Assembly: GCF_000337535.1 (NCBI RefSeq)
Contig: NZ_AOIP01000034.1
Span: 1-52,309 of the forward strand
Direction: 5' to 3'
DNA from: Natrialba aegyptia DSM 13077
GTDB taxonomy: Archaea; Halobacteriota; Halobacteria; Halobacteriales; Natrialbaceae
DNA: 52,309 nucleotides
This document shows positions 15,180 to 23,859 of the stretch, in pieces. Numbering within the stretch: position 1 is the first letter of the stretch; the number at the start of each line of letters is the position of its first letter. The position numbers and the translations under genes were made by a program. Under the pieces are notes generated by a model. The model had not been told where the DNA came from and searched no databases. It saw nothing but the letters and a program-made list of their open reading frames with translations.

Positions 15180-18100
15180 GCGAACACGACATCTCCGCGG
15201 CGGATCTCACCCTCCCGATCAAACGCACCGAGGGCGAGACGCTCGAGCAGCGACTGACCGCAAACGCCTACAACAACATCCTGCCCGCACGCTACCTGCG
15301 CAAGGACGCCAACGGCGAGCTCATCGAAGAACAGGAAGACCTCTTCGAACGAGTCGGCAAGAACATCGCCCTCGCCGAGGCGGTGTACGAGGCCGAACAA
15401 CAGGATACCACGATCACCGTCACGCCCGACCAACTCAAACCGGACCACCCGCGCCGAGACGAACTCGCCGCGGAGGTCTTCGGCGCCGGCACCACGGCCG
15501 ACGACGACGCCGAAACGGAACTCACCGAACACAACGTCAACAAGTTCGCCTACGAGACCGTCGTTCCGGAGCTTCCGGACGCAGTCCGCGAGCACGTCGA
15601 GGACGTCGCCGAAACGTTCACCGAGGGCATGGAATCGCTTTCGTTCATGCCGAACTCGCCGACCCTGATGAACGCCGGCGACGAACTCCAGCAGCTATCG
15701 GCCTGTTTCGTCATGAGCCCGGACGACGACCTCTCGGACATCCACGAGACCGCAAAGAAGGCCGCGGAGGTCTTCCAGTCCGGCGGCGGCGTCGGCTACG
15801 GGTTCTGGCAACTGCGCCCCTACGGCGACGCGGTCGGCTCCACCGGCGGCATCGCCTCGGGCCCGATCACCTTCATGCGGACCTACGATCAGCTCTGCGA
15901 AACCATCGCCCAGGGCGGTACCCGCCGCGGTGCCCAGATGGGCATCATGCGTGTCTCTCACCCCGACGTCATCGAGTTCATCCACGCGAAGAACAAGGAC
16001 GTCTCGCTGGCCCACTGTCTGCGTCTCAACGATCCCGACGACTACACGTACACCTCCTTCAGCGAAGCGCTCGAGGAGGCTCGCAGCCTGATCGACGAGG
16101 ACGGCCGCGTCCCGAAGCACCTTCGCAACGCCGTCGAAGGCCATCTCTCTAACTTCAATATCTCCGTCGGCGTCACCGACGCGTTCATGGAGGCCGTCCA
16201 AAACGGCGACGAGTACACGTTCACCAACCCGCGCACGGAAGAGCCCCACATCGCGACCGAGGAAACCAAGGAGATGTACAGCCGCTACGATCTCGGCGAG
16301 CACGTCGAGGTCGGCGAGCCGCTGTCGATTCCGGCCGAACTCATCTTCGAGCGCATCGTCGAGGGCGCTCACGAAAACGGTGAGCCCGGCGTCATTTACC
16401 TCGAGCGGGTGAACAAGGAACACTCCTTCGACACCGAAGCGAATCCCGACCACAGAATACTTGCAACGAATCCCTGCGGAGAACAGCCCCTAGAGGAACA
16501 CGAGGCTTGCAACCTCGGCCACATCAACCTCTCGACGCTCGCCGATCAGGAAGCACCCGACTGGCGGGTCTGGTCCGAGGCACACGCAGACGAGTTCACC
16601 TCGCAAGCCGAGGCCATCGACGCCTTCCTCGCGGAGGCGATCGACTACGACGAGTTCGACGAGCGCATCGAGTACGGCACCCGGTTCCTCGAAAACGTCG
16701 TGACGATGTCGGACTTCCCGGTCGAAGAGATCGAAGAGACGGTTCGGGACATGCGCAAGATCGGCCTGGGAATCATGGGGCTGGCACAGCTGTACGTCCA
16801 GCTCGGCGTCAAATACGGCAGCGAGGAGGGCAACGAAATCGCCCGTCAGCTGATGACCCACATCAACCACGGCGCGAAGGCGAAGAGCCACGAACTCGCC
16901 GAAGAGCGCGGCTCCTTTAACGACTGGGACGACTCGAAGTACGCCGCCCCGACCGAGTACCGCGAGTGGTTCGAGCGCCAGACCGGGGAGGACGCCGACG
17001 AGTGGGAGGACGGGTTCCCCATTCGGAACCACAACGTGACGACCATCGCCCCCACGGGCACCACGAGTATGGTCGGCAACACGACCGGCGGCTGTGAGCC
17101 GATCTACAACGTCGCCTACTACAAGAACGTCACCGACGACGTGCAGGGCGACGAGATGCTGGTCGAGTTCGACGACTACTTCCTTCGAACCTTGGAGGCC
17201 AACGACATCGACGTCGAGGCAGTCAAGGAAGAGGCCCAGGAACAGATGGCGACCAACCAGTTCGACGGCGTCGAAGGGCTTTCGACCGTGCCGGACGCCA
17301 TCGGCGAACTGTTCGTCATCACCGCGGACCTCTCGGCCAAACAGCACGCCGCCGTCCAGTGTGCCTGCCAGAAGGGCGTCGACTCCGCGATTTCGAAGAC
17401 CGTCAACGCGCCGAACGACTCCACGCTCGAGGACGCAAAGGAGGTCTTCGAGTGGGTCTACGAGAACGGCGGCAAGGGCGTCACCTACTACCGCGACGGC
17501 ACCCGCTCGAAGCAGGTGCTCACCACGCGCGCCGAAAACACCGACTTCGCGGACGAAACCGAAGCGGCCGAGGCACTCGTCGACCAGATCGACGAAATCT
17601 TCGGCGGTCTCGAAGCCTTCCTCGGGAGCGAGGACGTGCAGGCGGTACTCGAGGAGGACGCCGACGAACTCGCCGGCGACGCTCGCGATGGCGCTGCAGA
17701 ATCGGAGCGGGAGCCGATCCACGTCGACTTCACCGAAAAGCGCGAGCGCCCCGACGCGCTGCAGGGCGTCAGCCAGCGCATCGACACCGGCTACGGCAAG
17801 GTCTACGTGACGATCAACGAAGATCCCGAAACCGGCCAGCCGTTCGAACTGTTCGCCAACATTGGCCACTCCGGCGGCTTTACGAACTCCTTTACCGAAG
17901 CGCTCGCGAAGGTCATCTCGACCTCGCTGCGTTCGGGCGTCGACCCCGACGAAATCGTCGACGAACTCTGTGGCACCCGAAGTCCGAAGGTCGCCTGGGA
18001 CAAGGGCGAGCAGATCCAGTCGATCCCCGACGCAATCGGTACCGCGATGCGCCGATACCTCGAAGACGAGATCGACAAGCCGTACCCGACCCAGCAGACC

Positions 18101-18313
18101 CTGGAGGACGCAGCCGAGACGGGAACGGATGCCGAGTTCAGCGAGCCGGAAACCGACGGCGGTGCGGGCGTTGCCGACCGCGACAGTGACGATGCGACGC
18201 AGGATCTCATCGACGCCGGCGAGTCGCCGGAGTGCCCCGAGTGTGGCTCCCTATCGCTTTACTTCTCCGAAGGCTGCAAGACCTGCGAGTCCTGTGGCTG
18301 GAGCGAGTGCTAG
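15176..18313 (+). CDS. nrdJ: Adenosylcobalamin-dependent (class II) ribonucleotide reductase
   Basis: 1045 residues from a GTG. It reduces ribonucleotides to deoxyribonucleotides using a cobalamin-derived radical, so it works without oxygen-dependent metallocofactors. Active-site residues are visible: Asn432, Cys434 and Glu436 in TNPCGEQPLEEHEACNLG, with the redox pair Cys177 (QQLSACFVM) and Cys445. Other motifs are GGGVGYGFWQLRP, GGTRRGAQMG and APTGTTSMVGNTTGG. A separate domain from about residue 850 (IHVDFTEKRERPDALQG) and a terminal zinc-ribbon-like tail (CPECG...CKTCESCGW) probably carry reducing equivalents. It is preceded by a duplicated promoter, a long leader and a Shine-Dalgarno site. 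Confidence 0.96.
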   Translation: MSEHDISAADLTLPIKRTEGETLEQRLTANAYNNILPARYLRKDANGELIEEQEDLFERVGKNIALAEAVYEAEQQDTTITVTPDQLKPDHPRRDELAAEVFGAGTTADDDAETELTEHNVNKFAYETVVPELPDAVREHVEDVAETFTEGMESLSFMPNSPTLMNAGDELQQLSACFVMSPDDDLSDIHETAKKAAEVFQSGGGVGYGFWQLRPYGDAVGSTGGIASGPITFMRTYDQLCETIAQGGTRRGAQMGIMRVSHPDVIEFIHAKNKDVSLAHCLRLNDPDDYTYTSFSEALEEARSLIDEDGRVPKHLRNAVEGHLSNFNISVGVTDAFMEAVQNGDEYTFTNPRTEEPHIATEETKEMYSRYDLGEHVEVGEPLSIPAELIFERIVEGAHENGEPGVIYLERVNKEHSFDTEANPDHRILATNPCGEQPLEEHEACNLGHINLSTLADQEAPDWRVWSEAHADEFTSQAEAIDAFLAEAIDYDEFDERIEYGTRFLENVVTMSDFPVEEIEETVRDMRKIGLGIMGLAQLYVQLGVKYGSEEGNEIARQLMTHINHGAKAKSHELAEERGSFNDWDDSKYAAPTEYREWFERQTGEDADEWEDGFPIRNHNVTTIAPTGTTSMVGNTTGGCEPIYNVAYYKNVTDDVQGDEMLVEFDDYFLRTLEANDIDVEAVKEEAQEQMATNQFDGVEGLSTVPDAIGELFVITADLSAKQHAAVQCACQKGVDSAISKTVNAPNDSTLEDAKEVFEWVYENGGKGVTYYRDGTRSKQVLTTRAENTDFADETEAAEALVDQIDEIFGGLEAFLGSEDVQAVLEEDADELAGDARDGAAESEREPIHVDFTEKRERPDALQGVSQRIDTGYGKVYVTINEDPETGQPFELFANIGHSGGFTNSFTEALAKVISTSLRSGVDPDEIVDELCGTRSPKVAWDKGEQIQSIPDAIGTAMRRYLEDEIDKPYPTQQTLEDAAETGTDAEFSEPETDGGAGVADRDSDDATQDLIDAGESPECPECGSLSLYFSEGCKTCESCGWSEC

Positions 18314-18431
18314 GCGGGCGACGTAGCGAAGAGACCTCGGTTTCGTTTCCGGTCGATTTTCGTTTTCAATCGCGTTCCGTCTCCGAATCGGATCACCAAC
18401 ACTTAGCACCGTACAGCCGGTAGTGAATCGT

Positions 18432-18602
18432 ATGGCCGGCGACGATGGCGGCGCGAACTCCGAGCGGAATCAGACGGCCGCGGAGACTGCGGGAGGCCCG
18501 ACCTGCCCCCGCTGTCGCGGCGAGTTATTCAAACGCCACTGCAAGTACGTCTGTCCGCAACACGGTGTCGTGTACGATTGTGCCGATACGTTCTGGACGT
18601 AG
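18432..18602 (+). CDS. Zinc-finger microprotein
   Basis: 56 residues. The acidic N-terminal half is disordered; the second half has CPRC, HCKYVC and QHGVVYDC, giving at least four Cys and two His that can bind one zinc, with conserved-looking FKRHCKYVCPQHGVVYDC followed by DTFW at the C terminus. It resembles the small haloarchaeal zinc-finger families named after Haloferax genes (I believe the HVO_2523 type, not certain). Such proteins probably act as adaptors or in regulation. The start ATG at 18432 is about 120 bases after nrdJ. Confidence 0.75.
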   Translation: MAGDDGGANSERNQTAAETAGGPTCPRCRGELFKRHCKYVCPQHGVVYDCADTFWT

Positions 18603-18673
18603 GGCGACACACGCTGTGTCACGGTCGTCCAGCGTTCAGTGAACCTTCACCGCACCAGGCCCTGATAGCTCTG

Positions 18674-19411
18674 TTACCGGCTCCCGGTGGACCGCTGTTG
18701 CCGTGAGCGAACCACGCGATAGACCGGTCCAGCAAGTAAACACAAGACGGCCAGACAACAGGCGACCGACAGCATCAACCCGAGTTCACCGACGCCATCA
18801 GTTGCGACCGTTCCAGCGGACGCGCCGACGACGACCGCGCCGAGCGTCCACGGGAGTTCGCCGAGGAGGGTTCCGAGAACGAACGTGCGAAAGGAGACGC
18901 CGCTGACCGCTGCAGCGCACGTCGAGAGGTCGGAGGGAACCGGTGCCAACCGCGAGGCTGTGACCCCGCGAAGCGGGCCCGCCGCCTCGTAGTAGCGGTC
19001 GATGACGGCGTTTGTCCGCTGGAACAGGCCGGTGAACGGCGATTCGGGTGCGTGTTCGCGTTCATCCGCTTGCGTATCGGTACTTCCGTCGGCACCGTCA
19101 CCGGCAGCGATCCGAACGCCCAGAAAGACCGGCGTAACGGTGACGACGACGCCACCGAGTGCGAACGGAACGCCCATTGCGATACCGTACCCGTACCCGA
19201 CGACGGCGGCAAGCGGCGTCGTTGGCCAGGCAAATAGCGGTCGGACGAGATAGAGTCCGGCGACGGCCATACCGAACGCGACGGGGTTCGCTGCCAGCGA
19301 TTCGACGGCCACAACGACCGACGACGGCGAGACGAGAAGTCCCGCAGTGACGGCTGCGCTGGCGACGAGCACGCCAGCGAGAACTCGCGTCGAGACCGGC
19401 AGCGCCGACAT
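18674..19411 (-). CDS. TVP38/TMEM64 (VTT/DedA-like) membrane protein
   Basis: 245 residues from the ATG at 19411 (MSALPVSTRVLAG). The frame is open to 19543, but that part is Val-rich and encoded by repeats, so it is unlikely to be translated. Five to six hydrophobic helices; PTTPLAAVVGYGYGIAMGVP and TFVLGTLLGELPWTLGAVVVGASAG correspond to the re-entrant loops of the VTT family, with TASRLAPVPSDL between them. An acidic loop (DGSTDTQADEREHAPES) is inserted after the third helix. VTT proteins are implicated in lipid scrambling or flipping. Confidence 0.8.
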   Translation of the reverse strand: MSALPVSTRVLAGVLVASAAVTAGLLVSPSSVVVAVESLAANPVAFGMAVAGLYLVRPLFAWPTTPLAAVVGYGYGIAMGVPFALGGVVVTVTPVFLGVRIAAGDGADGSTDTQADEREHAPESPFTGLFQRTNAVIDRYYEAAGPLRGVTASRLAPVPSDLSTCAAAVSGVSFRTFVLGTLLGELPWTLGAVVVGASAGTVATDGVGELGLMLSVACCLAVLCLLAGPVYRVVRSRQQRSTGSR

Positions 19412-19615
19412 CGGTCGGGCTTTTTCGGCAATCGTTGAAGCCTTTGTGCTCTGACGCTGTCGATTCCCGTCCGCGCGAGTTGCGAACTGGACGGCGACGA
19501 CCATCACCACCACGACCGTGACCACAGCCACAACCACAACCATAATCGCAACCGCAAATCCGCTCGTTCGGACACGTCACAACGTTTATTCGCCCCGCTC
19601 TGTGACCTCTCATCG

Positions 19616-20080
19616 ATGGCGCGCGACGGGTCCGGGAACGAACACGAACGCGAACGCGAGCAACGTGAGCGTACAGACAACACAGAAACCGAGCCACAGC
19701 ACCGCGGACAGCCAAACAACCACGACGACCGCGTCGAACTCGGCCTCGCACTCCTCGAGCGCCTCGAACACGACTCCCTCTCGCTCGCCGACGTCGTCGA
19801 TCGAATCGAGACGGTCACGACCGATCCCACGATCACCCGAACCATCCTCGACGAAGCCGAACTTCGCGGAATTATCGACCGCGAGAACGGCATCGTCCGA
19901 CCGAAAAGCCGCCAGTACGTCCGCTTCGAACAGGACGTCATCACCAAGGACGGCGAGTTCAGTTGCCGCCGGTGCGGCTGTGGCCTCTCGACCGGCTACT
20001 TCATCACGCTCGACGCGGGTGAACTCGGGCCCTTCGGCTCGTCGTGTATCCGGAAGGTGACTGGACGCGAGACGGACTGA
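19616..20080 (+). CDS. DUF5830-like protein with a Cys-pair zinc motif
   Basis: 154 residues. After a disordered charged N terminus of about 40 residues comes a helical winged-helix-like part (ELGLALLERLEHDSLSLADVVDRIETVT) followed by DEAELRGIIDREN and FSCRRCGCGLSTGYFI, a CxxC-x-C cluster, then GPFGSSCIRKVTG with another Cys. I recall this as the haloarchaeal DUF5830 family, but the number is from memory. The Cys pattern suggests zinc binding. A TTTATT box at about 19584 lies upstream of the ATG. Function unknown. Confidence 0.75.
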   Translation: MARDGSGNEHEREREQRERTDNTETEPQHRGQPNNHDDRVELGLALLERLEHDSLSLADVVDRIETVTTDPTITRTILDEAELRGIIDRENGIVRPKSRQYVRFEQDVITKDGEFSCRRCGCGLSTGYFITLDAGELGPFGSSCIRKVTGRETD

Positions 20081-20232
20081 CTGAGCGCACGGCAGCGAGA
20101 GCGACGGCTGGTGGTCGTGTGACCTACTAGATCAGTGCGGCAACAACGGAGGGGGGAGGAAAGAAGAGAAGAGAAGAGCGTCAAGAGCGGAGCGAGGATA
20201 GTAGATAGGAGAGTGCGCGGACAACTGCGACG

Positions 20233-21492
20233 TTATCGACCCTGGCGAAGTTCAGTAATCAACTGTTCGATCGTCCGTTGTTGTTGCTCGATGAGTTCGT
20301 TCTGCTCTTCGAGTGCCGCCTCGAGCGTGTCGAGCCGGTCGAGGACTTCGGGGTCGGTACCGGCGCTGGGAGTATCGCCCGTCGCTGTCCCCTGGGTCCC
20401 TCCCGTACCAGCACCGGCACCCGAACCTGCACCCGCGGACCCAGCAGCCGAACTGAACTCGTCCGTTCCGGCGGCCTCGTCGGTCTCGTCGAAAATCGAA
20501 TCGGTATCGACGATTCCGGAGTCGGTCTCGGGAGCGGCGGCAGACGATTGCTCCGAGACGGTGTCGGTGGGGGCTGAGTCGGAAGCGGTGGATCGAGAGT
20601 GAGAAGCAGACTGGGACTGAGACTGAGACTGCATTTCTTCATGGCCCGGCTGATTCTCAGCCGAACGCGTGTCCGCTTGCTGGCCAAGCGGGTCGGCGGA
20701 GTGATCTTGCTGTGTCTGGCTCCGTGATGGGTCGCGCTCTCGCTCTCCGTCATCGTGGTCCGTCAACTCGGGCGGATTGGCGTCGAGCGGGTCGACACCG
20801 TCACCGAAGTCCATCGAGGCGTCGGATGTCCCGGTATCGTCATCGGAGTCGTCTTCGCCGACTGTCTCGTTGAGTTCAGCGAGCGACTCGACATCGTGGT
20901 ACTCAAACAGTGCACGTTGGAGGCGCTCGCGGAGGTCGTTTGCTTCGTCGTTCGGGGCCTTGATCCGCTGTGGACGGCCGTCGACGGAAAGGACGATCTG
21001 AGTAGCGACGCTGCCGTCCTCGAACGAAAGGTTCGTCACGTCTTCGAAGGCGTACTCCTCGTAATCCTCGTCCCAGACTGCGCCACCGATGTGTTTGACT
21101 AACCGCTCGCTCGTGATGAGCAGCGTGAGCTCGCTAAAGCGATACGTCTGGACGACCGTTTCACCGGGCTCCGTAATCTCGTTGCCGTTCAAAATACCCG
21201 CAATCACCGGATGCAACGCCTCGTCCGTCTTGCTCGACGGAACGGAGAACTCCTGTGTACCCTCGAGTGCGTACTCGAGCGTGAATTTGGTCTTGCGACG
21301 ACCCTCCGAAAGCGTAAGTCGATCCGCGTCGTGGGAATACTCGTTGACCGATTCGTCGCTCAAGAGTCCCTCCGAACGGTAGACGAGCGTCCGCGTGGGT
21401 GTAATGAAGAGTTCATCCTCGCCGCCGAGAGAGACGCGTGCCGCGATCTCCTCGCCATCGAGAGTAGACTGAACGATGCCGGGAACGTTCAT
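20233..21492 (-). CDS. PH-like-domain protein with disordered tail and coiled-coil end
   Basis: 419 residues from the ATG at 21492 (MNVPGIVQSTLDGEEIAARV). Residues 1-190 contain two similar beta-rich units (ELFITPTRTLVYRSEGLL and SELTLLITSERLVKHIGG), each like a bacterial PH domain. A long Asp/Ser/Gln/Gly-rich disordered region follows, including a Ser-Gln run (QSQSQSQS), and then a C-terminal coiled coil (VLDRLDTLEAALEEQNELIEQQQRTIEQLITEL) that probably oligomerises. It belongs to a haloarchaeal family of unknown function. Divergent from tRNA-Met about 100 bases away. Confidence 0.75.
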   Translation of the reverse strand: MNVPGIVQSTLDGEEIAARVSLGGEDELFITPTRTLVYRSEGLLSDESVNEYSHDADRLTLSEGRRKTKFTLEYALEGTQEFSVPSSKTDEALHPVIAGILNGNEITEPGETVVQTYRFSELTLLITSERLVKHIGGAVWDEDYEEYAFEDVTNLSFEDGSVATQIVLSVDGRPQRIKAPNDEANDLRERLQRALFEYHDVESLAELNETVGEDDSDDDTGTSDASMDFGDGVDPLDANPPELTDHDDGERERDPSRSQTQQDHSADPLGQQADTRSAENQPGHEEMQSQSQSQSASHSRSTASDSAPTDTVSEQSSAAAPETDSGIVDTDSIFDETDEAAGTDEFSSAAGSAGAGSGAGAGTGGTQGTATGDTPSAGTDPEVLDRLDTLEAALEEQNELIEQQQRTIEQLITELRQGR

Positions 21493-21594
21493 GAAACGCA
21501 GTTCGTAATAACGTGTGATAAATCCGTGGGTCCAGATTGCACGACCGGCGGGAATGAGAAGGTTAAAGAGAGAGACGGCACTACCGAAGAGTGA

Positions 21595-21746
21595 GCCCGG
21601 GTGGCTTAGCTGGACATAGCGCCGCACTCATAGGGTTCAGAGATTCGGTGCGGTTTCGCCTTGGAAGCCTCCGTGTCCCACAGAGGACTGCCGAGCCTCG
21701 GACCTGGGACATGCGGAGATCGAGGGTTCGGAGCCCTCCCCGGGCA
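21595..21746 (+). tRNA. Elongator tRNA-Met (CAT anticodon) with a 78-base intron
   Basis: Acceptor GCCCGGG (21595-21601) pairs with CCCGGGC (21739-21745); discriminator A is at 21746. The anticodon stem CCGCA (21622-21626) pairs with TGCGG (21712-21716), with anticodon CAT at 21629-21631. The loop is interrupted after position 37 by an intron at 21633-21710. A bulge-helix-bulge is visible: exon CTCA (21627-21630) pairs with TGGG (21705-21708), flanked by three-base bulges and an intron helix (GGTTC, 21634-21638, with 21700-21704). Introns in haloarchaeal elongator tRNA-Met are known. Confidence 0.93.
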
Positions 21747-22327
21747 TTTCCCACTTTTCCATATCGCTAGATTCCCCACGAGTGCAGTGGCCGCTTCGTC
21801 TACAGTCGACTACGAGAACGACACGTGCGACGACGGCCCTCGCCGGGTAGCAGGTGAGTGATTACCGAGCGGGGACAGCTCCATACGATAGTCGGGCGGG
21901 AGAGTGCAACCAGCTCTCGGATCGCCGAGCGTCGGCAGGCTGAGAGACATCGAGAAGCACCATCGATGCGGGAAACGGAGTGGGATGGGAGAGATAGCAG
22001 GGAACTGCCCCCAGGATAGGCGTCCGCGGTTGGCAACGACGGATATGCATTCCCTGCTACCAACGGTTTGTCCAGGTTATTATGAAGATAGTGACCAATA
22101 GGCTGTGAATTGCTGGAACTCACGGCGTTCAGTACAGGACTTCGTTCGTCCTCACGCCAACATCACAGCGTCTCTCCGGAAACCGCGTCTACAATGACCG
22201 ACAGCGGCGGACGAGTCACTGCCACCGGTCGCCAAAAGTGAACTCGTGGGCTGGCCACGGAAACTCATGGAACCGTACTTACCGAAAAGAAGGGGAGGAA
22301 TCGTGTCTCCGTGGCCATCCGGAGTCC
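21747..22327. other. Gene-free stretch with several strong hairpins
   Basis: No credible protein gene. The DNA can form several stems: GAGAG/CTCTC near 21911, GCCGA/TCGGC near 21927, CATCGA/TCGATG near 21949-21968, and a perfect ten-base stem TAGCAGGGAA/TTCCCTGCTA bounding 21995-22059. The clustering suggests a possible structured RNA, but universal motifs of RNase P RNA or SRP RNA were not found. Strand and boundaries are unknown. Confidence 0.35.
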
Positions 22328-22762
22328 TTACAGATTGACGGAATTATTCGATGTTCTAACACTGATTCCGTGCGGCCCGATCGCAACTCGTACATTGCCT
22401 GTCTCCACAACGATTCCGTTTCTCCTGTCTTTCTCGTTGTGATGGTGCCCCTTCTTATCGCCTTTCTTCCGCTTGCCTTTCTTCTTGCCGTGCCTCTTGC
22501 CGTGCTTCTTCTCGTCGTGCTTCTTGCCGTGCTTCTTCTCGTCGTGCTTCTTGCCGTGCTTCTTCTCGTCGTACTTCTTGCCGTGCTTCTTCTCGTCGCG
22601 CTTCTTGCCGTGCTTCTTCTTGCTATCTCTCTTTTTCCCGTCTTTCTTCTTCTGGTCGTTATGCGCGGAAACGGCACCAGTCAGTCCGACCGTTCCGAGA
22701 CTGACGATACCGGTCGTCCGGAGCACGTTGCGGCGAGTACGGATCGATTGATCGTCTGTCAT
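22328..22762 (-). CDS. Tat-exported Lys/His-repeat protein
   Basis: 144 residues from the ATG at 22762. A twin-arginine signal (TRRNVLRTTGIVSLGTVGLTG) with cleavage after AVSA is followed by an extremely basic region: five nine-residue repeats of the form KKHGKK-x-DE at residues 49-93, then KKKGKRKKGDKKGHHHNEKDRR, and a short non-repetitive C-terminal strand region (NGIVVETGNVRVAIGPHGISVRTSNN). A strongly positive, His-rich exported protein is the reverse of the acidic haloarchaeal norm. Metal binding or binding to the acidic cell surface, DNA or polyanions are possible; this is inference. A monocistronic gene in a gene-poor area. Confidence 0.7.
   Translation of the reverse strand: MTDDQSIRTRRNVLRTTGIVSLGTVGLTGAVSAHNDQKKKDGKKRDSKKKHGKKRDEKKHGKKYDEKKHGKKHDEKKHGKKHDEKKHGKRHGKKKGKRKKGDKKGHHHNEKDRRNGIVVETGNVRVAIGPHGISVRTSNNSVNL
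22484..22618 (-). repeat. Five tandem 27-bp repeats inside the Lys/His-rich gene
   Basis: In-frame 27-base units encode KKHGKK-x-DE; the variable seventh residue is Arg, Tyr, His, His, and the last unit is degenerate. The unit length keeps the reading frame, so copy number can vary by slippage or recombination without breaking the gene. Confidence 0.8.
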
Positions 22763-23524
22763 TCTGATTCGCACACTCCACCACTTCCTCATCCGGATAC
22801 CGTTATTAGTGGCAACAAATGTTACAATAGTAACCATACCTAACTCGAATCAAAACGATTGGCTGAAAAGAGTGCTTTCAGCCTCACTTCCGAACGACTG
22901 CTCGGAATTCAAAGAGCCATATCAAATACAACTCGGTAAAATAATCAAACGAAATGTATTTTCGGCGGAACCAGTACCGAAAGTACTCACGAAAACAGTT
23001 CCAGCATATCCCGGAGTAATCCGTTATACGTCGCAACAAGACGCTATTCAACCGAGTATGATCGAGCGGACAACGCAGATAGTAATTTGTTACTTTTCGG
23101 TAATAGGTATATACGTCTTGGAAACCGAATCATCGGACAAATTTGTCGCTAGCCGTAATTGTTTCAAAACGCTACGGTCAACTGATATGTTTTTGTGTAC
23201 CAAAGTGATGGACGTATTCAACACACTTCGCGATCCGTAAGAGTTCTCCGCCAACGAGAGACTACCCAGCAGCCACAACGCTGGGAGAGTAGTTGCTACC
23301 GTTTTGAGCCTCCGTTAGTGACCGAGTTCAACTCGGTCGAGACGAGACCGCTCTCGTCATCGCTAGCGGACGCCGAGAACGGGTGTCGAACGGCGAGTCA
23401 GCCCCGGTTACCCCTCGAATCGATCCCTGAATTTGGAAATCGTCAGACGTACGGCTGACGAATGGCAGTCACGCGTCGGAAAACCATCAGCGGTTTTATC
23501 TTGGATGGTGTGGCACGGAGTAGT
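22763..23524. other. AT-richer intergenic stretch, no gene seen
   Basis: About 760 bases with lower GC than the surroundings, stop codons in all frames and no frame with haloarchaeal protein composition. The only sites seen are a TTTTATC box at about 23493, some 30 bases before the HalOD1 gene at 23525, and the presumed promoter of the Lys/His gene at the left edge. Confidence 0.45.
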
Positions 23525-23842
23525 ATGGGGTCGGGGACCCAACCGAGTATCGAGATACTACAGCAGATTGCCACAGCCGAAGGTGTCGAGCCGACTGAAC
23601 TCGAACCGCCACTCTACAACGTTATCGATCCGGACGCGCTCGATGCACTGGTTCAGTCGATGGCCGACAGGACGAACACTGACTTCGAAACTCAGACGAA
23701 GCCGGCGCGCTCGAAAATCGAGTTCACCTACTGCGGGTATACAGTTCATGTGGACGAGATCGGCCGTGTCGACGTGCGGCCAACAGCAGATCGGCGTCCA
23801 GAGTCACGAGCGAACTCGACGGAGGATGTTCAGAGTGATTGA
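23525..23842 (+). CDS. Standalone HalOD1-domain protein
   Basis: 105 residues from the ATG at 23525, chosen because of the TTTTATC box about 30 bases upstream; the frame is open to 23462. The sequence follows the halobacterial output domain 1 pattern: IEILQQIATAEGVEPTELEPPLYNVIDPDALDAL, then a beta pair IEFTYCGYTVHVDEIGRVDV. HalOD1 usually sits at the C terminus of haloarchaeal sensor kinases or receivers; as a free domain it may be a small signalling adaptor. It converges with a second HalOD1 gene. Confidence 0.8.
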   Translation: MGSGTQPSIEILQQIATAEGVEPTELEPPLYNVIDPDALDALVQSMADRTNTDFETQTKPARSKIEFTYCGYTVHVDEIGRVDVRPTADRRPESRANSTEDVQSD

Positions 23843-23859
23843 TGTGTGAGGAGTAACAC

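Noticed and set aside
16490-17869. 459-codon minus-strand frame inside nrdJ
   Set aside because: Long antisense frames arise from GC-rich third positions; the sense strand is an unmistakable ribonucleotide reductase.
21633-21710. Box C/D guide RNA inside the tRNA-Met intron
   Set aside because: No RTGATGA or CTGA boxes in the intron.
21841-22070. RNase P RNA or SRP RNA
   Set aside because: The universally conserved GAAAGTCC-type and GGAAGG-AGCAGC-type cores are absent.
21800-22123. Minus-strand frame of 107 codons downstream of tRNA-Met
   Set aside because: Composition rich in Ser and Arg without acidic bias, in a region better explained by RNA-like stems.
22484-22618. Possible CRISPR array (27-bp repeats)
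   Set aside because: Units are tandem without spacers and keep the reading frame of an exported protein.
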